From the NCBI GenBank assembly GCA_026874595.1, contig CM049318.1:21739456-21803455 (forward strand): a DNA stretch of 64,000 bases, given 5' to 3'. The position numbers and the translations under genes are program-made. Position 1 is the stretch's first letter. The number at the start of each line of letters is the position of its first letter. Under the pieces are notes generated by a model. That model searched no databases, was not told where the DNA came from, and worked only from the letters and a program-made list of their open reading frames with translations. This DNA comes from Sipunculus nudus. Taxonomy: Eukaryota > Annelida > Sipuncula > Golfingiida > Sipunculidae. This document shows, piece by piece, positions 44,095 through 57,895 of this stretch.

Positions 44095-44290
44095 TGAAAA
44101 ACCGGGTAATTGATGAACTGTTGTTTTCAAGTCCACTCCTCATATAATGGTACGACAGATATAATACGTTTTGTGTATCGTTAAAATGTATTTAATTAAA
44201 CAATACAATAATGTTATATGTAATTGTGAATACGTTTTGTGTATCGTTAAAATGTATTTAATTAAACATTACAATAATGTTATATGTAAT

Positions 44291-45107
44291 TGTGTACTTG
44301 GGTCCCCACGGGAATTTTCATTTTGTTTAATATCATATTTTACCCCGCTATTATATGCTCCACATCAGTTTAATCTTTTCTGTTAAGTAAAATGGTTTTG
44401 TGCATATTTTTGAATTTATTAAAGCTCTTAAGCTTTGAATATATTTGATAGATATAATCATGTTATATTAAAAAATCAGTCTACATTGGTTGGAGATCCC
44501 GTGAATAAACGACCACTTTATAGAGTCAGATAAAGCGTGTACATGTATTTAGAAGTAGGAAGCCGGGAATGTGACCATCCTTAACCCCGTCCTAATTAGC
44601 GAACTGAAAGCCTGATATATGTGATTGATGTGTAACCATACATCAATGTTTGAGTAATTTCTTTCATCTAGTACTTCGACCTTATCTTCTGATCTGTTTT
44701 ATGAACAAACCAAACTTGCTGGAATGAGTGTATACCGTACTTACGGTATACAATTATAGCAGTGATACGCGTTCCACTTTATCATGAGCTTTTTTGGGTG
44801 CAATAAATTGCCTATTCTCCTTTAAATTGTCACTCATCTGGCCATATTTTAAACACTTCACACTTGGTTGACAGTCCCTCTTACTCTAAAAACCGCGTAA
44901 ACTCTTGAGGACTTTCATGTACACTTGACATGTATACGTATCAAGACGGTGGATTGTCGAAGGTAATTCCTTATTGTATCTCTTGTTACCGGCACTTTGA
45001 TAAATGGAGATGGGATGTTACGAAGTGTCTGTTAAATGTCCTTTATTCTATGGACCATCGTTACTTACCTTAGTCTAAAAATGTAATTAATTTTAAAAAT
45101 ATTATAT

Positions 45108-45147
<40 letters not shown>

Positions 45148-46526
45148 TTCCGTGTGGATATCTTTTGTTCCACATTTTGTCCAAAGATGGAACTCTGATC
45201 GACTACAGGTTCGCGCGGCTCAACAAAACACCCCAGATTCGAGTCAAACTAAATCAATGCGTCCATATCATATTAATAATTCAGTTAAATAAAATATATA
45301 CACAATTTACTACCTTGTTATACAATGTTCTTATGCCAAAATATTGTATTAAGAAGATCTTCCGTTTGTTCTAATATTACAGCATTTATTCCATTTAGAA
45401 ATTAATATTTTCAATATTCTTTGATCATATGTTAACAAAAAAGACCATTTCCTGTACATGTTGTACCAGACATTCATTCTTTCAAATTCAGTCGAAATGA
45501 ACAATAAAATATTGTTTCTGTCACTTGTGTTCAACTGGTTTGTATGTTTTACTCAGATCTGTGAGTCATTGCCGCTGTCTTTGGTTTGACTCCTAGCAAC
45601 CTTTCTAATAAATAGCTTTGCAGATTCTTAATAAATGTCGAAAATACACAAGCTAAGTATGCCGTATATACATAGACCGTGGCGCCACCTTTGTTTTGAG
45701 CTTCGTCATATGAATTTAGTTTCAGCACGGCTTTCACGCAATTTAAAAAAGCCTACATTGACCAACGTTCTTCACTGTCACACTGCAACATTTGAAAAGC
45801 GTGGTCTGACTATTATTTTGTAACTGGCGAAATATTTTCGAGCTTATTTTTGATCATTCATTTTGTTTTACTTTGATGTTTTACTAAATCTAGCATTTGA
45901 TGAAAATGTTAGTACTTATATCTTGTTTGCATCGTTCTGAAGTCAAGAAAGTGTTAGGGCCTTATTCATGGGCACCAAACACATTTTCATATAAAAATAT
46001 TCATTATTTAAAAATGTTCAGAGCTGTATGAGCAAGTCACAACCAGCTAACCACATAAATTAGACAACGCGGTCTTGTTACCAATTAAACACATTTAAAT
46101 GTCTTTTCAGTTGGTTCGAAGGTTATGAGAGATTCAGAATATATATCATATTATGTTTGAAGTTTACTATCAAGCAGTATTATACACTTCCAGGTGTATT
46201 CCAGGCTTTTAGGTGAAATGAAAGAAGGGATGGCGCTGGAGCTTTCAAGTTTGGCAGCGAAACAAGTTGCAACCATTAGGTTAAAATTTAAGGAGAAATT
46301 TGTTATTGATACCACAATCAGTTCGACGTACTCATTAACATTAAATGTTTACATGTTTAATCCAATGGTCCACTGGATTATTCTGACATATTTATCAAAA
46401 TAATCTAAATTTACATTTACTCTTATAAGTCCTTGCTGGATCAATGGCACACTTGTCACACCGAGTCCGCGGATTTCTATATCAATTTTTTTTTACATCA
46501 GGGTGCAAGTGTTCCGGTCAGTTATA
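44291..46526. other. intergenic, no gene seen
   Basis: AT-rich; a 10-bp palindrome GTATACCGTA/TACGGTATAC at about 44730-44752 and a (TA)n run at 45105-45143. A frame near 46205-46300 (LLGEMKEGMALELSSLAAKQ) sits behind a possible acceptor (gtattccag) but has no recognisable family and no partner, so it is not called. Confidence 0.4.
45105..45143. repeat. (TA)n microsatellite
   Basis: Short TA tract. Confidence 0.9.
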
Positions 46527-46899
46527 AAGCTGTGTTTCCATGTATCCGCAAATATCGTTTCCGCAAAAGACTTACGTACGCTCCTTAGTACACAGTCCGC
46601 AAATACTGTTTCCATAAGTACGTACGTTTTTCTTGCGATTTCCCTTTCGCCTGCCTCTTTTGAATCTGCAAGGATGACAGCAAGGAGCACTTGGTGACCT
46701 GGCGCCGGGGCACTGTTGGGAAATGTAGGCAATTTTGCCATCCACAAAACGGATGAATCGCTGACCGGTCAGTTTCGATGCCGTTTGTTTCTGCGGATAC
46801 GAATGCGAAGCGCGGTAAAACGTACACATGGAAACAGTTCATCAGATTTTTTTTGTGTACGAGACGTACGAGATTTACGGATACATGAAAACACAGCTT
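46527..46899. mobile_element. MITE, 'AAGCTGTGTTTCC' family, copy 2
   Basis: Starts AAGCTGTGTTTCCATGTATC and ends with the inverted complement ATACATGAAAACACAGCTT. Shares with copy 1 (11305-11690) TACGTACG, 'ctggcgccggggcactgttg', 'aaaacggatgaatcgct' and 'acacatggaaacagttcatc'. Several overlapping open frames are TIR artefacts. Confidence 0.8.
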
Positions 46900-49800
46900 A
46901 CATCTAACAGTTTGAACAGCACGCGCAAGCCTTGTAGTGAAAATGAAACGTTTTAATTTTACTTGTATACTAGTGGTACGGTTTGAGCATCGTCTATTCC
47001 CGGGTCGATAAATGCACCCAATTACTCCCAAAGCTAATCAGTACGAAATGATAGCTTCATTGACTAATATCTGCTTATTTTTCACCGCTCCAAGGATACT
47101 ATGTTTGCTGATTTGTTCCTTCCATTGTTTTCATAGTTAGAAATTAACTTTTACCGAATTCCACGAAACATTTATTGAAAGGTAAATCATCTTTTTTGAA
47201 GGAAACCACGGAATTCATCGCAATGTTATACACCTGGTATTCGGCCTGAAGACGTGTGCGAAAATCTAACGTTTAAAAGGTTTTTAGGTCACATCCATGG
47301 ATTGTTTTGTCATTCTTGCACAAGCTCCTTAATGTGGGGATAATTCTTATCATTTACATATTGCACAGATTTATCAAGGAAGCGAATACTTTTAATTTCA
47401 TATTGTCTGAATTAATTCTGCAGTGTCTTGCATCAGTCTGTTTTCTACTTTATTTAAATCATGGGTAAAAAGTGTTCAAATGAAATAAAAAGAAACCATA
47501 GTTTTAAACATAGAGAACCCCCTTTCGCACTTAACAGCCCCGGAGGCAAAATTAGCACCCCACTTTTGGACACGTACTTCGGACATGTGCACTAACATTC
47601 TTCCCGTACTCTATACATGAAAAAAATTGATGCAGGAACACCACCTTTGTGTGAAGTGTCACGAGTTGTGTCATGATCGTAGCTGTCACGAATTATCTCT
47701 TTATTATATAAATAACTAAAATATGCCGAATGGCTTTTTTGTTACAACAATATTATTTCTTATGCACGGGAAGATACAAAAACACAAAAAATATGGTAAC
47801 GCTAGAAAACCCGGGAGCATTAGCGAGCCACCTCGGCTTGGATAAAGAGGGTTTCGGTAAATAAAACTATTTATTTAACATTGACCTTCCAAAAATCCAA
47901 ACATTTAAGCCTGTTTTCTCTTTATTGTGCTATTATTCACATGAACACGTGGGTTTACTGTCTCATTGTCCGGACTCCAAACAGGAGGGATGATGATGTC
48001 TGAATGGTTGAGGAGGATTACCCACATGAACGGCTAATGATAATGGTCTTGAAGTAGCTCACGTGGGACGAAAGTACATTCTCAATAGCAGAGAGGTATC
48101 ACTGTAAGAGAGTAAATACACACGGCCTGTCATCTTTTCTTCTTAATATTTTTGCACAATCAAAGTATCTTTATCCCCCGTCGCTTACCACTTGAGCTCC
48201 TTAATTCTTGGATGAAACGTTTTGTCATCGAGTAGGCGGCTTACTCCTGATCTGTAGAGCAATGGACCGACGCGTGTACCCTGGCGTTAGCATTAGTCAT
48301 AATTATCATGTAATGGACAAACAAATAGTTGTTATAAAAAGGTATGTATACCAAAGAGCGGTAAAATACGGTATTTTGGGAAAGTGTTCAGTTAAACATC
48401 TGCGAAAACTAACGTTAATGTATACAGTAACATGCTTCCATGTATGAGTGCATGGGGAAAAGAAATGAAAAACAACAGCGCATACTGCACACACTGATAT
48501 GACAGCTGACGGAATGCAGTATACCGACATATGGCAAACTGACGGGCATGGGGGAGACTAACAGACGGACGGACTGTCAGGAGGAATATATGGATGGACG
48601 GTCAACTGAACCGGAGGAACAGACAGAGGTGTAAGCTCACATAGTTAAAAACGGACAGATTGTAAATGGGGCGGGGAAGAATAAATTGACGGGCACAACC
48701 GCGGACGGAGATGGTGAACAATGCAGAGTGAAAGCGGGTCAAAGTAAATACCATGTTGTCATTACTTCAATACCATCAGCCCACTGGGTGGTTTCAGACC
48801 ATATTTTATGCGGCCTGGACACCCCATTTACGGTTCTGGGGACCTATTATTTTAGGGTTTGTCATTGGTCCTCCTGGGTTGAACCCCTCCTTTTCCTTAA
48901 GCCTGGATCCGTCCATGGGGGGGGGGGGTTAAAATAGGAAAGACAGTTGACCTGACGTAATGCAATAGACCTTCCGATGATGGTGAATCATATTTGTGAA
49001 CACTCGCACGCCACGCTGAGAGGATTATACCTGAATCTCTGAATCCAAATTCCAGTAAGGCATGATGAGTTGATCAGAAGGAATAGACGGAAGGAAGGTG
49101 GAAGGAAAGGTGGGGGGAAACGTATATCAAAGGAAACGTTCAGTCCCCAATGCGGTCACGATTCTAGAAAAATTGTGATAAGATGGCATAATTGAAGAGT
49201 ACATTTTAGAGTTACTATAGAAGAACAGGTATATTGAGTGATTAAATAGAGTAAACGTATTATGCACTATCTTCGATTTGATTCAAACTCTACAATTTTT
49301 TATAATATTATAGAATTTAAGTAGGTCAACCTCATGCTTTCATAATAATAATACCAAGGTGAAAAGAGAATAGTGAATAACGCTTAACTTGAACGATTAT
49401 TCCTCTTTTTAAATTAAGAGTGAAGGCAAACTTATCTAGACTGCTGGACAAGGTTGCATACCTATGTTTGCACACATATCAGACCTAAGTGACCCATGCA
49501 CGTTCTCTTTATTCAAAATATTTTTTTAAGACATGAAACAGTAGGTTTTTCTATACAGAATGGTATTGAGGTAAGGCTACTAGCATGAAATCTTTAACAA
49601 AATAACTTCTATATTACAAACTCAATTGAGGCCTCGCCTTGAACAGGCCACTACACAAAGATGTTCATACCCATGTGGGTTTTGTTCATCCCTCACATGA
49701 TAGGGCAACTTGTGATTTACTGAGTCTTTTTTTTTTCAACACTCGTTCTTAATATTACGGTCTTGAACGCTCGAGGTCTGTAGCTCCAGTACTCTACTTG

Positions 49801-52800
49801 GCTTAAACCCCCTGAACATCTTTGTTGTGATTATGACGTCATAGTGCTTATCGTTGTGACACACACTGCGCTCTAGTAGTCACTATAACTAACGTTATCC
49901 TTTTGCTTAAGTCCCCTGAAGACTACATTCGCAATTTAAAACATTTTTCTTACCATCCTTCTTTCAGCTCTACATGATGTTATGAAAGAGCTTATACATT
50001 CCAGTGTCAGTTAAACAGATGTGAGAGGTATCCACAGTTTGCAAAAATACCTGATAAAGACTATGTTCAACTTTCAGGTCCAAGCTATAACAGGAAAGAG
50101 GATCGATTGACTTTGCAGCATCATTTTTTTGCGAGCTATTTCTTCCCTTTGATGTAAGATTTGGTGTTTTTACCTTGCAGATTTCTAGGGTATTGTATGA
50201 AATAATTTGCTTTTCCAACCCTGAAAAAAATGACATTGTAAATGCACAGAGTATTCCATTTAGCCTTAATAAGCATTTGATGATATAATTGTTATAAAAA
50301 GGTTTCTACGACGCTTAACTGTACAAAGATTATAGGACGAAAACATAAAAACAGGAACATGAAATCTAGAACTTGAAAACAAAGAAACTGTTTGCTCAGG
50401 GATAAGTGAAGGAAATCCATTCTTGAAGAAAAGTGGACCTTTCCTGTTCTGGAAGAAATTTAACGACTAATTGATTTAATTAAGTGGAGCTTTATCTAGA
50501 TCTAATCCAGATGTTCTGTGAACTCAAATGGACATATATTCCTGGTACACTTGAATGTTGGGGGCTTAAATCAACAGTTTAAGAGGGGTAAAAGTTTGTA
50601 GATGTTTCCTTACGCAGTAAGTCAAAGTACCATCAGCTGCAAGACGCCGAAAGAGCAGACATTGGCGACGAGTGTAACCAACTTAAAAGAAACTATACGA
50701 CATTGATTAGTGACTTTATCACTTTCATGTTTTAGTTTTTACCGAGCCCTTCTGCAAAAAGCAGCATCTGGAAATCGGTAGTTCCTTGCTTAAGGTTAAC
50801 TTTTGAGGCCCCCGAAGGTCTGAGTTAGAGGAAGTGTGCCATGGCGTCCCTCCATGCCCTCTGTTTCACTCCCGCCTTGGGACTGCAGCTGGCATCGTTG
50901 AGGGCGTCGTCTGCTGTTTAAAGTTTTTACAAAATATAAACATCAGGTACTGATGACACATAGTTTTGAATTACGTTTATCTGACGCACCATTATGATAT
51001 GTACTGATGTTAATTTATTCAGAATGAACAAGCTAATTATAGCGCCATGCTGTGCTCACGCTTTCTGCTTCCGCATACTCGCACATCTTGTCTTAATCAA
51101 ATTTTATGTCTTGTAAACCCGGGGGGGGGATGTAATGGCGTGAAAACAAATAGTGAATCTATTATAAAAAATTACTGACGTGCAAAACAGGTTATGTAGC
51201 GTATGATGATGGTGTCCTGGATGTAGTTTTAAATTTTCAAATATTTAAGAAAGTCTAAAAAACGTACAGTAAACCTAGCATCAGCCCACATGGTGGGCAT
51301 AACATATGAGCGCTAATCCTCGGTCGTCAGGTGCGGCTTAAGTTCGATGACTTATCAGGTTAAGATCACTAGAGGAGGTACTAAATACACTCATTCAGAA
51401 CTGGAGTTCCATCACTTGAAATTTTTTGTCCTATTTAGTTTTCATGAACAATGATACTTGCCTGACCTGTCGCTTTACCTCCCGGTTGTCGTTGTATAAA
51501 AACGTGATCAGAAGCGTCAATTCTGACAAGCGAGGGTACTCGGGGTCTCGTCGCTTAACGAGCAGTCAGCTCCTCGCAACAGGCCCGTGCGAAATATTGT
51601 TTTACTTAAATCGAGTTTAACAACCCCTTGTAACATGTTTACATAAGACCACAATGTCATGATCAAACACACCATACGATTTCCAACAGAGTACTCTGCG
51701 CATCAAAAAGTGTCGTTAAGATTTCAAAACTATTCACATCAAGTTGCTACAATTTCACGTAGCCATGGTACCGCCTCTCTTTTATCATAAACAAAATACC
51801 CTCTTGGATCTAGCACGTTGCTTTCCTCTATAAGTTCACTTATCGTTATTTATGTCTGATTCTTATCAGTTAGTCACCCTCGTTCTTTATTCAACAAACA
51901 TCGCCATCTACAAGCCATGCACAAATCTTATAAATGTAAAAAGCATACTGTAACTGTGATCCATCTGACCAGACATAGTTTCTTTTCAATTGTTCAAATG
52001 AACCCTAAGAAACAGGAATTAAATGTTTGTAACAATGGCTTTGCCGATAACTTTGATAAAGATGTTGTTTATCTTACTGTATGACCTGAAGTTTTATTAA
52101 TCAAATTTCAAACCTGGGAAAGGCATTGTAAAAGTTAAGGACTGTAAGCAACATCTCTTAACAAAGGGTGAAGCGAAAATACGTTACAGTGATTATTTAA
52201 TAAACGATGGACTGCGAGACTACTTATTCTGGCCGTCACCAGTCAAGATAAACTTAATCCGAGCCGAGATTTCATGCAGTCGCCCCTGTTGGCTTCATTC
52301 TATTAAGCTAAACTTGCGAATTTGTACAACCTTGTTTGACTATAAGGTATGCATAAACCTACCCCTCCTCTCCTTGACGCTGTACATCTCTTTTGAGCTA
52401 TGATTTTCAAGGCGTTGAATTAAAGACTATTCTTTCTCGAAAGTGCAAACTTTTATTTGACTTCTGATTGTTTAAAGTAATGATCTTTCAAATTTTGAAA
52501 TATCAGCCGACGATACTTTTGACAAACTGCTGTATGCGTGATCAAGGTTTGCTTATAGACAGAATGATTAAATGATTATAATTTTGATCAACCACCATTT
52601 TACATTAATTAATATAGATACTGTGTAACGTCGCTAAATTATTTTACATGAAGTCCCTCAAGTACTTCTTTACAAGTTTTGTCAAGCCACGAAAATTGGC
52701 AGATTACTAAAGTTTTGTCCACACTGGAAAAATATGTTTATATCATAATCATTTAATGATTATCATTATAACAATAATAATAAATAGTATTATTTTGCGC

Positions 52801-53938
52801 CATTTCTCTGGTAGTCGGACTCGCAGCGCAATTCACACACATACTTACGCCCATGCACTTGCAGAGCACAATTTCTTCCTGGCTGTACCTTATTTGAGAT
52901 TGTAAAGTGACTCAAGGAGTAATAAATGATAAAAAGCGACAGTTCATTTACCAGGTATGCAATGGTAGCACCTGTATTAGAATCTTAGATTCTTTTAGCA
53001 ACAATCGAACTGAACTACCTCCCATATTTTAGGACTCAGGCATAATAAACATGAACTCTAAAAAAAAAGGAAAACTTAAATACAAATATTCATCATTTAA
53101 TATTTGCGTTACGGTACGTGCGTTTCGTTGTTAGAAATGCAACACTGTATAGACTTGAGTATTTTCTTCTTACTTGGCATTCAGTGATATGGGTGGGCGT
53201 GTCTAGAATTCGGTCATCACCTGGCTTTACGGGGGGTCTAATGAAAAACACGCTAGGGAACTGAACTGTTTCCTACTGACGGTTCTAGAGACCATGTTTA
53301 GTCGGCAAACGGCTCCAAAAGACAGAGGTGTTGCCCTTTTGTTTGAACAGCAAATGTAAACGCGTGGCGCATCCCTATGAGCAACATGTGACACTTTTGT
53401 TCTTGCCGTCTGCCGCAAGGTTTACTTAACTAAATGCTATGGTCAGTGTCATCGGGAGCCATGCCGGGTCATGCAACATCTACATGAGGTGATGCACGTT
53501 ACATATTGACATACCCGGCCTCGGTCAATAGCCGTGTTCTGGTCGCCGCCGGCGGGCGTTTAACTTTAGAGAACATAAAAACCTCCGCCAGTCTTTCATC
53601 ATAATCATTATTAAATATGGAAGAGCACTTTCTGCACCCCCTCCATTCCCCCATTCCTTTTTACACGGAATATATACCGTATTTCTACAGATATATTTTC
53701 CAGGCCAATTTCTTGGACTTTTGACAATAAACTTGACTGTAAAGTTTCTGTTCTGGTTGCTGACTGAGCATCCCAGCTGTTGCACGCGCATCTGTTTGGG
53801 CTGGCCCACCAATACTTTGATGTTTAATTAGGATATAACTCTGGGTCGGGCGGATCAAGGTTGCAAAAATATTTAATCTCCTCAATATTATGCTTCTTCA
53901 GACAAAGATATTTCGTTGAAAATTTAGCACCTTTGTCT

Positions 53939-53939
<1 letters not shown>
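46900..53939. other. long gene-poor stretch
   Basis: No coding exon could be supported. Small points: degenerate (GACGGACG)-like sequence at 48545-48660, G-runs at 48918 and 51120, and a minus-strand frame at about 49970-50236 preceded by an acceptor-like 'tttttttcag', which has no recognisable domain. A GC-richer patch at 53220-53560 has no convincing frame. Confidence 0.4.

Positions 53940-53991
<52 letters not shown>
53940..53991. repeat. (TA)n microsatellite
   Basis: About 26 TA units. Confidence 0.95.
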
Positions 53992-53992
<1 letters not shown>

Positions 53993-56240
53993 GCCTAAAA
54001 TAATAATATATAAAAACAATAGTATTGTAGTGTAGTAATGTCTATTGCATTAAATGTTTTGCGCTGATCAATCGCTTCTTCCTTAGTTTTACTGGGGATG
54101 ATCTTCCGTACTGGTTTAATTATATGTTGATTTAAATCAATTAAGGCAACACGAATCTAATCCCATTCATCGTTTCACTGCGATGTACTAACACACCGCC
54201 AACAAATTTCAGCTGATGAGGCATTCTGCCAAAGGAATTAACCAGTATTATCCACGGTATTTTAAGTTTCCGTGTTCTGGCATGGCAGCCATACACTATA
54301 ACTTGACTCAGCATGATTTCCTAATGGTTAACGTTGCTCGATAAAGCCATTTGTATTGCACAGTGATGAGTGTAGGTAAAATTCTAAATAGCATTATCTA
54401 AATGAACAACTTAAAAAATCGGCAGTTTATGAAAAATTACAATCTTCTCTAGAAATGTCAGCTTCAGACATCTTGTGTAATAACATGAAAGTAACGATTG
54501 ATATCAGCATTGGAAGCTTTAATATCCGATAATACAAGCATTGTTGAACATCTGGAATGGGCTTGAACAAGGAATACGCTGGACTCCCTCTCATCATGTA
54601 GTATACAGGTAAAAATTGTCAAGTCCAAAAACTCGACCACCAGGTCACGGCAGGTAAAAAGCTAAATTACCTTGCCGTTACTGCACACTTTTCCTGCATG
54701 ATTTCATAGGTAAAACCGCACTAGAAGACATACACGTACAGACTTAACGGGTTCCAAATAAAAAAAAAAGATATGAGATCTTGTTTGAAAAATATGGAGT
54801 AACATCGGTATTTTTATTTTTTTCCATATGCCCGAGTTTGACACTTCTGGTGTATTCACAAACTGCTATAAGGCGAGAACAATATATATTCATAAAACGA
54901 CACCTGGTTGACTGACGCTCAATCACTCATCTCCCCGGGCTGTATGTACCAACAGTCAATTGACAGCATTTTTTATGTATATCTCGAAGAACATGTAATG
55001 GATCTCTCCGAATACAAGACCCTTTTATTAATATCAAATACACTTTCTCCGGCATGAAAATGGACCAGCGTGTATTGTGCGTCGTGACAATAAAAAAACT
55101 GAAGTCCTAAAAATCTATGTATTAAGGCCACTAAAAATGAAATATCTATAAAAAAATAATTGCTTGGCGCAGGTTGGGGTCAAACCATGAAGCAAATATG
55201 CGAATTGGCTTTCTTTAGTAACCTGTCGACTGAAAATACGTGAAATTTTGTACAATTGCTTGAAGGATATAACAACGTATAAGAATTACTGAAACTGTGC
55301 ACATGAACAACATTAAATCAATATCTCTTCGTTGGTACTTTTTCAATTTAAATTTTGTATTTTTTAAATAAATGTAATGATTTATTTTAAAAGATTAAGG
55401 AAATATCTGTATTTGGCCATATTAATACGTAAATAAATGCCATGAACTGAGTTAATTATTAAGTGAAACCAAAACAACCTAAGACAATGATGGGCTGTAT
55501 GTAATATTAGAAAGGCTTGCCGTTTTGCTAGTTTCGTGCTTTCATGCATGGCGGACATGTCGATAACTTTGATGGATAAAGACTTGTCTTCAATCTGTAA
55601 AACCTTTAATAAATGCCAATAGTGGCCTTTGATGAGTGCAAAATTGATGTGTATAAAAAACTCTGCAGTATAAAAGTAGAATCTTATAATTTAATCTAAA
55701 TATAAAAGAATAACTTCCACAGAAATCAATACAGACGGATGGATATCAAGCTTTACACAGTATACTTTATTTATAAATATGTAATTAAACCGTTTACTAT
55801 ACAAAATACTTCTACAGTGCCATTTGGCTTGTAAAATAATTACAGTAATCAGATACATTCTTCAAGAATTTGACTCCAGTAAATAGAACAAAGGAACACT
55901 AGAAAATGTAATACAATAAGAGATACTTATGAAAAAAAACAGGTTGGATATTTACATGAAACAAGGTTATTATTTAGTCCACAAGAAAGAGATACTAAAT
56001 TTTGGACTGGTAAGTAGATTTGGTGCCACATATTGTGTTTGTAAAACAGCCAACCGGGGGCTATTAAATTCATCCCTGTTATGATAAACGTTTCTCACAA
56101 TATTTAAAGAATGACGCAGTGTCCGCTCGAATGGTTTGATATTTACGGGATAAGAACATCTCTAAATAAAATACCCAGATCGGTCTGAATCCGAGTGCAG
56201 CTCAACTACTTTTATCCGTTTCAGGATGATGGAGAAATAA
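53992..56240. other. intergenic, no gene seen
   Basis: AT-rich sequence without recognisable coding or repeat signatures. Confidence 0.4.
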
Positions 56241-56249
56241 TGAGAGCTA

Positions 56250-56390
56250 ATCCTGGCCGTGTGGCCCTTCGGGGGAGGCGAATACCCTCTGACACCAGCG
56301 TGTTTAGGAAAAGGATCACCGGGTTCGATTCCTCGACCAGTGGCAGAGTTGGGTATCAGCTCTGTGGAAATGTGTAAACATCTCATTGTG
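56250..56390 (+). mobile_element. tRNA-derived SINE-like repeat
   Basis: A box-like GTGGCCCTTCGGGGGAGGCG ending at 56280 and B box GGGTTCGATTCC at 56321-56332. The spacing is long for a class I tRNA and would suit a tRNA with an extra arm (Ser/Leu type). The downstream body is 'gaccagtggcagagttgggt'. It does not fold as an intact tRNA. Confidence 0.5.
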
Positions 56391-57530
56391 TTCGGATTTG
56401 TCTGTCAATCATTTATACAAAATGGCCGACAGGCACGTGCGTCGCTGGTTACCGTGAATGACATGCGTGTATTGTTTTCGAGGTGTTCTGTCATGTTAAC
56501 CAAGTATCAGTTCACGGCTTCAAAGAAAATGACACAATGTGGACTTTAACTGGAGCGGGCTAAGTAGAGCATTAGACATAGGCCTTTCTTAAGCCAGGAT
56601 GCTTTCCCTTAATATGACAAAGGCAGAAACTGAAAAGAAAATCGTTTGTTAATATCTTGTAGAATACATCTGATGTTTAAAATATGTGCGAAAGAGAGAA
56701 AAGTTTATGTTTTCGCAAGTTCTTGACAGGGTATACGTCGCTTTTTTTATATATTACTGTTTCTCTGCTTAGGTGGTTGAGACGAATGGAGCATGGTGAA
56801 AAGCGCTTGGTTCTTCTTGTCCATTTATTTTTCAGTGAGCTACTCTCACAAGAGAATGAATTTAAAAAAAAAAATGACATCAAATGCTAACAAAAATTTC
56901 CTGCCGTCTAATATGATCAAAATTTTTTTCTGTGTTAGTACAAACATTTCAAATAGTGAAAATCTAAATAGTAACAGGAACCAGTTATTAGAAAGTGTAG
57001 CAATGAACAATAATCTTCTTTTAAACGATGTTCATTTATGAAATACATAACTTAATATAATATTGCATCTTCCAATCAAGAACTTAAAGACTAAACACCA
57101 TTCAGTGAGTGAAAGATATATAAATTATTCTTTCTGGTAATATGATTATTCTTCTACATTTCAGTTTACTGCACAGTTTTCTGTTTTCGTCCGAGTTAAA
57201 ATTTGATGTAAAAAGTACATGCGCATGTGCCTCCTTAAGGCCAGGCCCTTGGTGGGTCAGATACTATGCTTTCATGTTTGTTTCAAACATATCGTAAGTA
57301 TATGTATATCATGTTTATCATGTCTCTGTAAATAAATTTTCATACAATTCACCTCTGTACTTCCAATGTCAAATCCAAAGCGGGTCTTTCGTCATTTTAG
57401 AAAACAACGTTCGAAAAAAAGAATAAAAAGTAATAGTAACAGTTCTGACAGTTGTGAGTGGCTCGGTACGAAAATCGGTGTCGCTGAAAGAAAGTGATAC
57501 CTCATGTGAACAAATATATATAGCAATAAT
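56391..57530. other. intergenic, no gene seen
   Basis: AT-rich; only chance open frames. Confidence 0.4.
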
Positions 57531-57667
57531 CGGTAATACTAATACTACAATACTAATATTAATAATTATTATGGTACTTATATCAATAGTAATACTAATT
57601 CTACTGTTTTTACAAATATCAGTACTAATTCAAATAATAATTCTGATACTTATACTGATAGAAAGAC

Positions 57668-57705
<38 letters not shown>

Positions 57706-57797
57706 TTTTATTTTATATATTTATTAACGATTTTTTTTCTAGTTGGCTTATTCATCATCTTCAGTCGTTTTTCAATAGTGAAAATATAACAATGATA

Positions 57798-57877
<80 letters not shown>

Positions 57878-57895
57878 TAATAATAATAATAACAT
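57531..57895. repeat. (AATACT)-like and (AAT)n microsatellites
   Basis: Degenerate AATACTAAT units at 57531-57660, then (AAT)n at 57671-57705 and 57797-57890. The 111-codon Ile/Leu-rich frame across it is a product of the repeat. Confidence 0.9.

Larger units (their letters stand above)
43611..44290 (+). mobile_element. tandem retrozyme-like repeat carrying hammerhead ribozymes
   Basis: The block from 'cacaccgtactcataatcac' to 'attaaacaatacaataa' (43611-43890) is repeated from 43927. Between them is a 36-bp partial copy (43891-43926) that stops right at the first ribozyme core base. The 3' flank repeats a ~64-bp tail ('aatacgttttgtgtatcg' at about 44163 and 44230). Each full unit has one hammerhead, a TA tract and no coding frame. 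The distance between predicted cleavage sites is 316 bp. Tandem, non-coding, short hammerhead-bearing units describe animal retrozymes; Penelope-like element terminal repeats are the alternative. Confidence 0.7.

Noticed and set aside
46194-46403. 69-codon + frame behind a possible acceptor
   Set aside because: Short amphipathic stretch only; no conservation signal can be judged from one sequence.
49970-50236. Minus-strand 88-codon frame behind an acceptor-like sequence
   Set aside because: No recognisable family, AT-rich codons, no partner exon.
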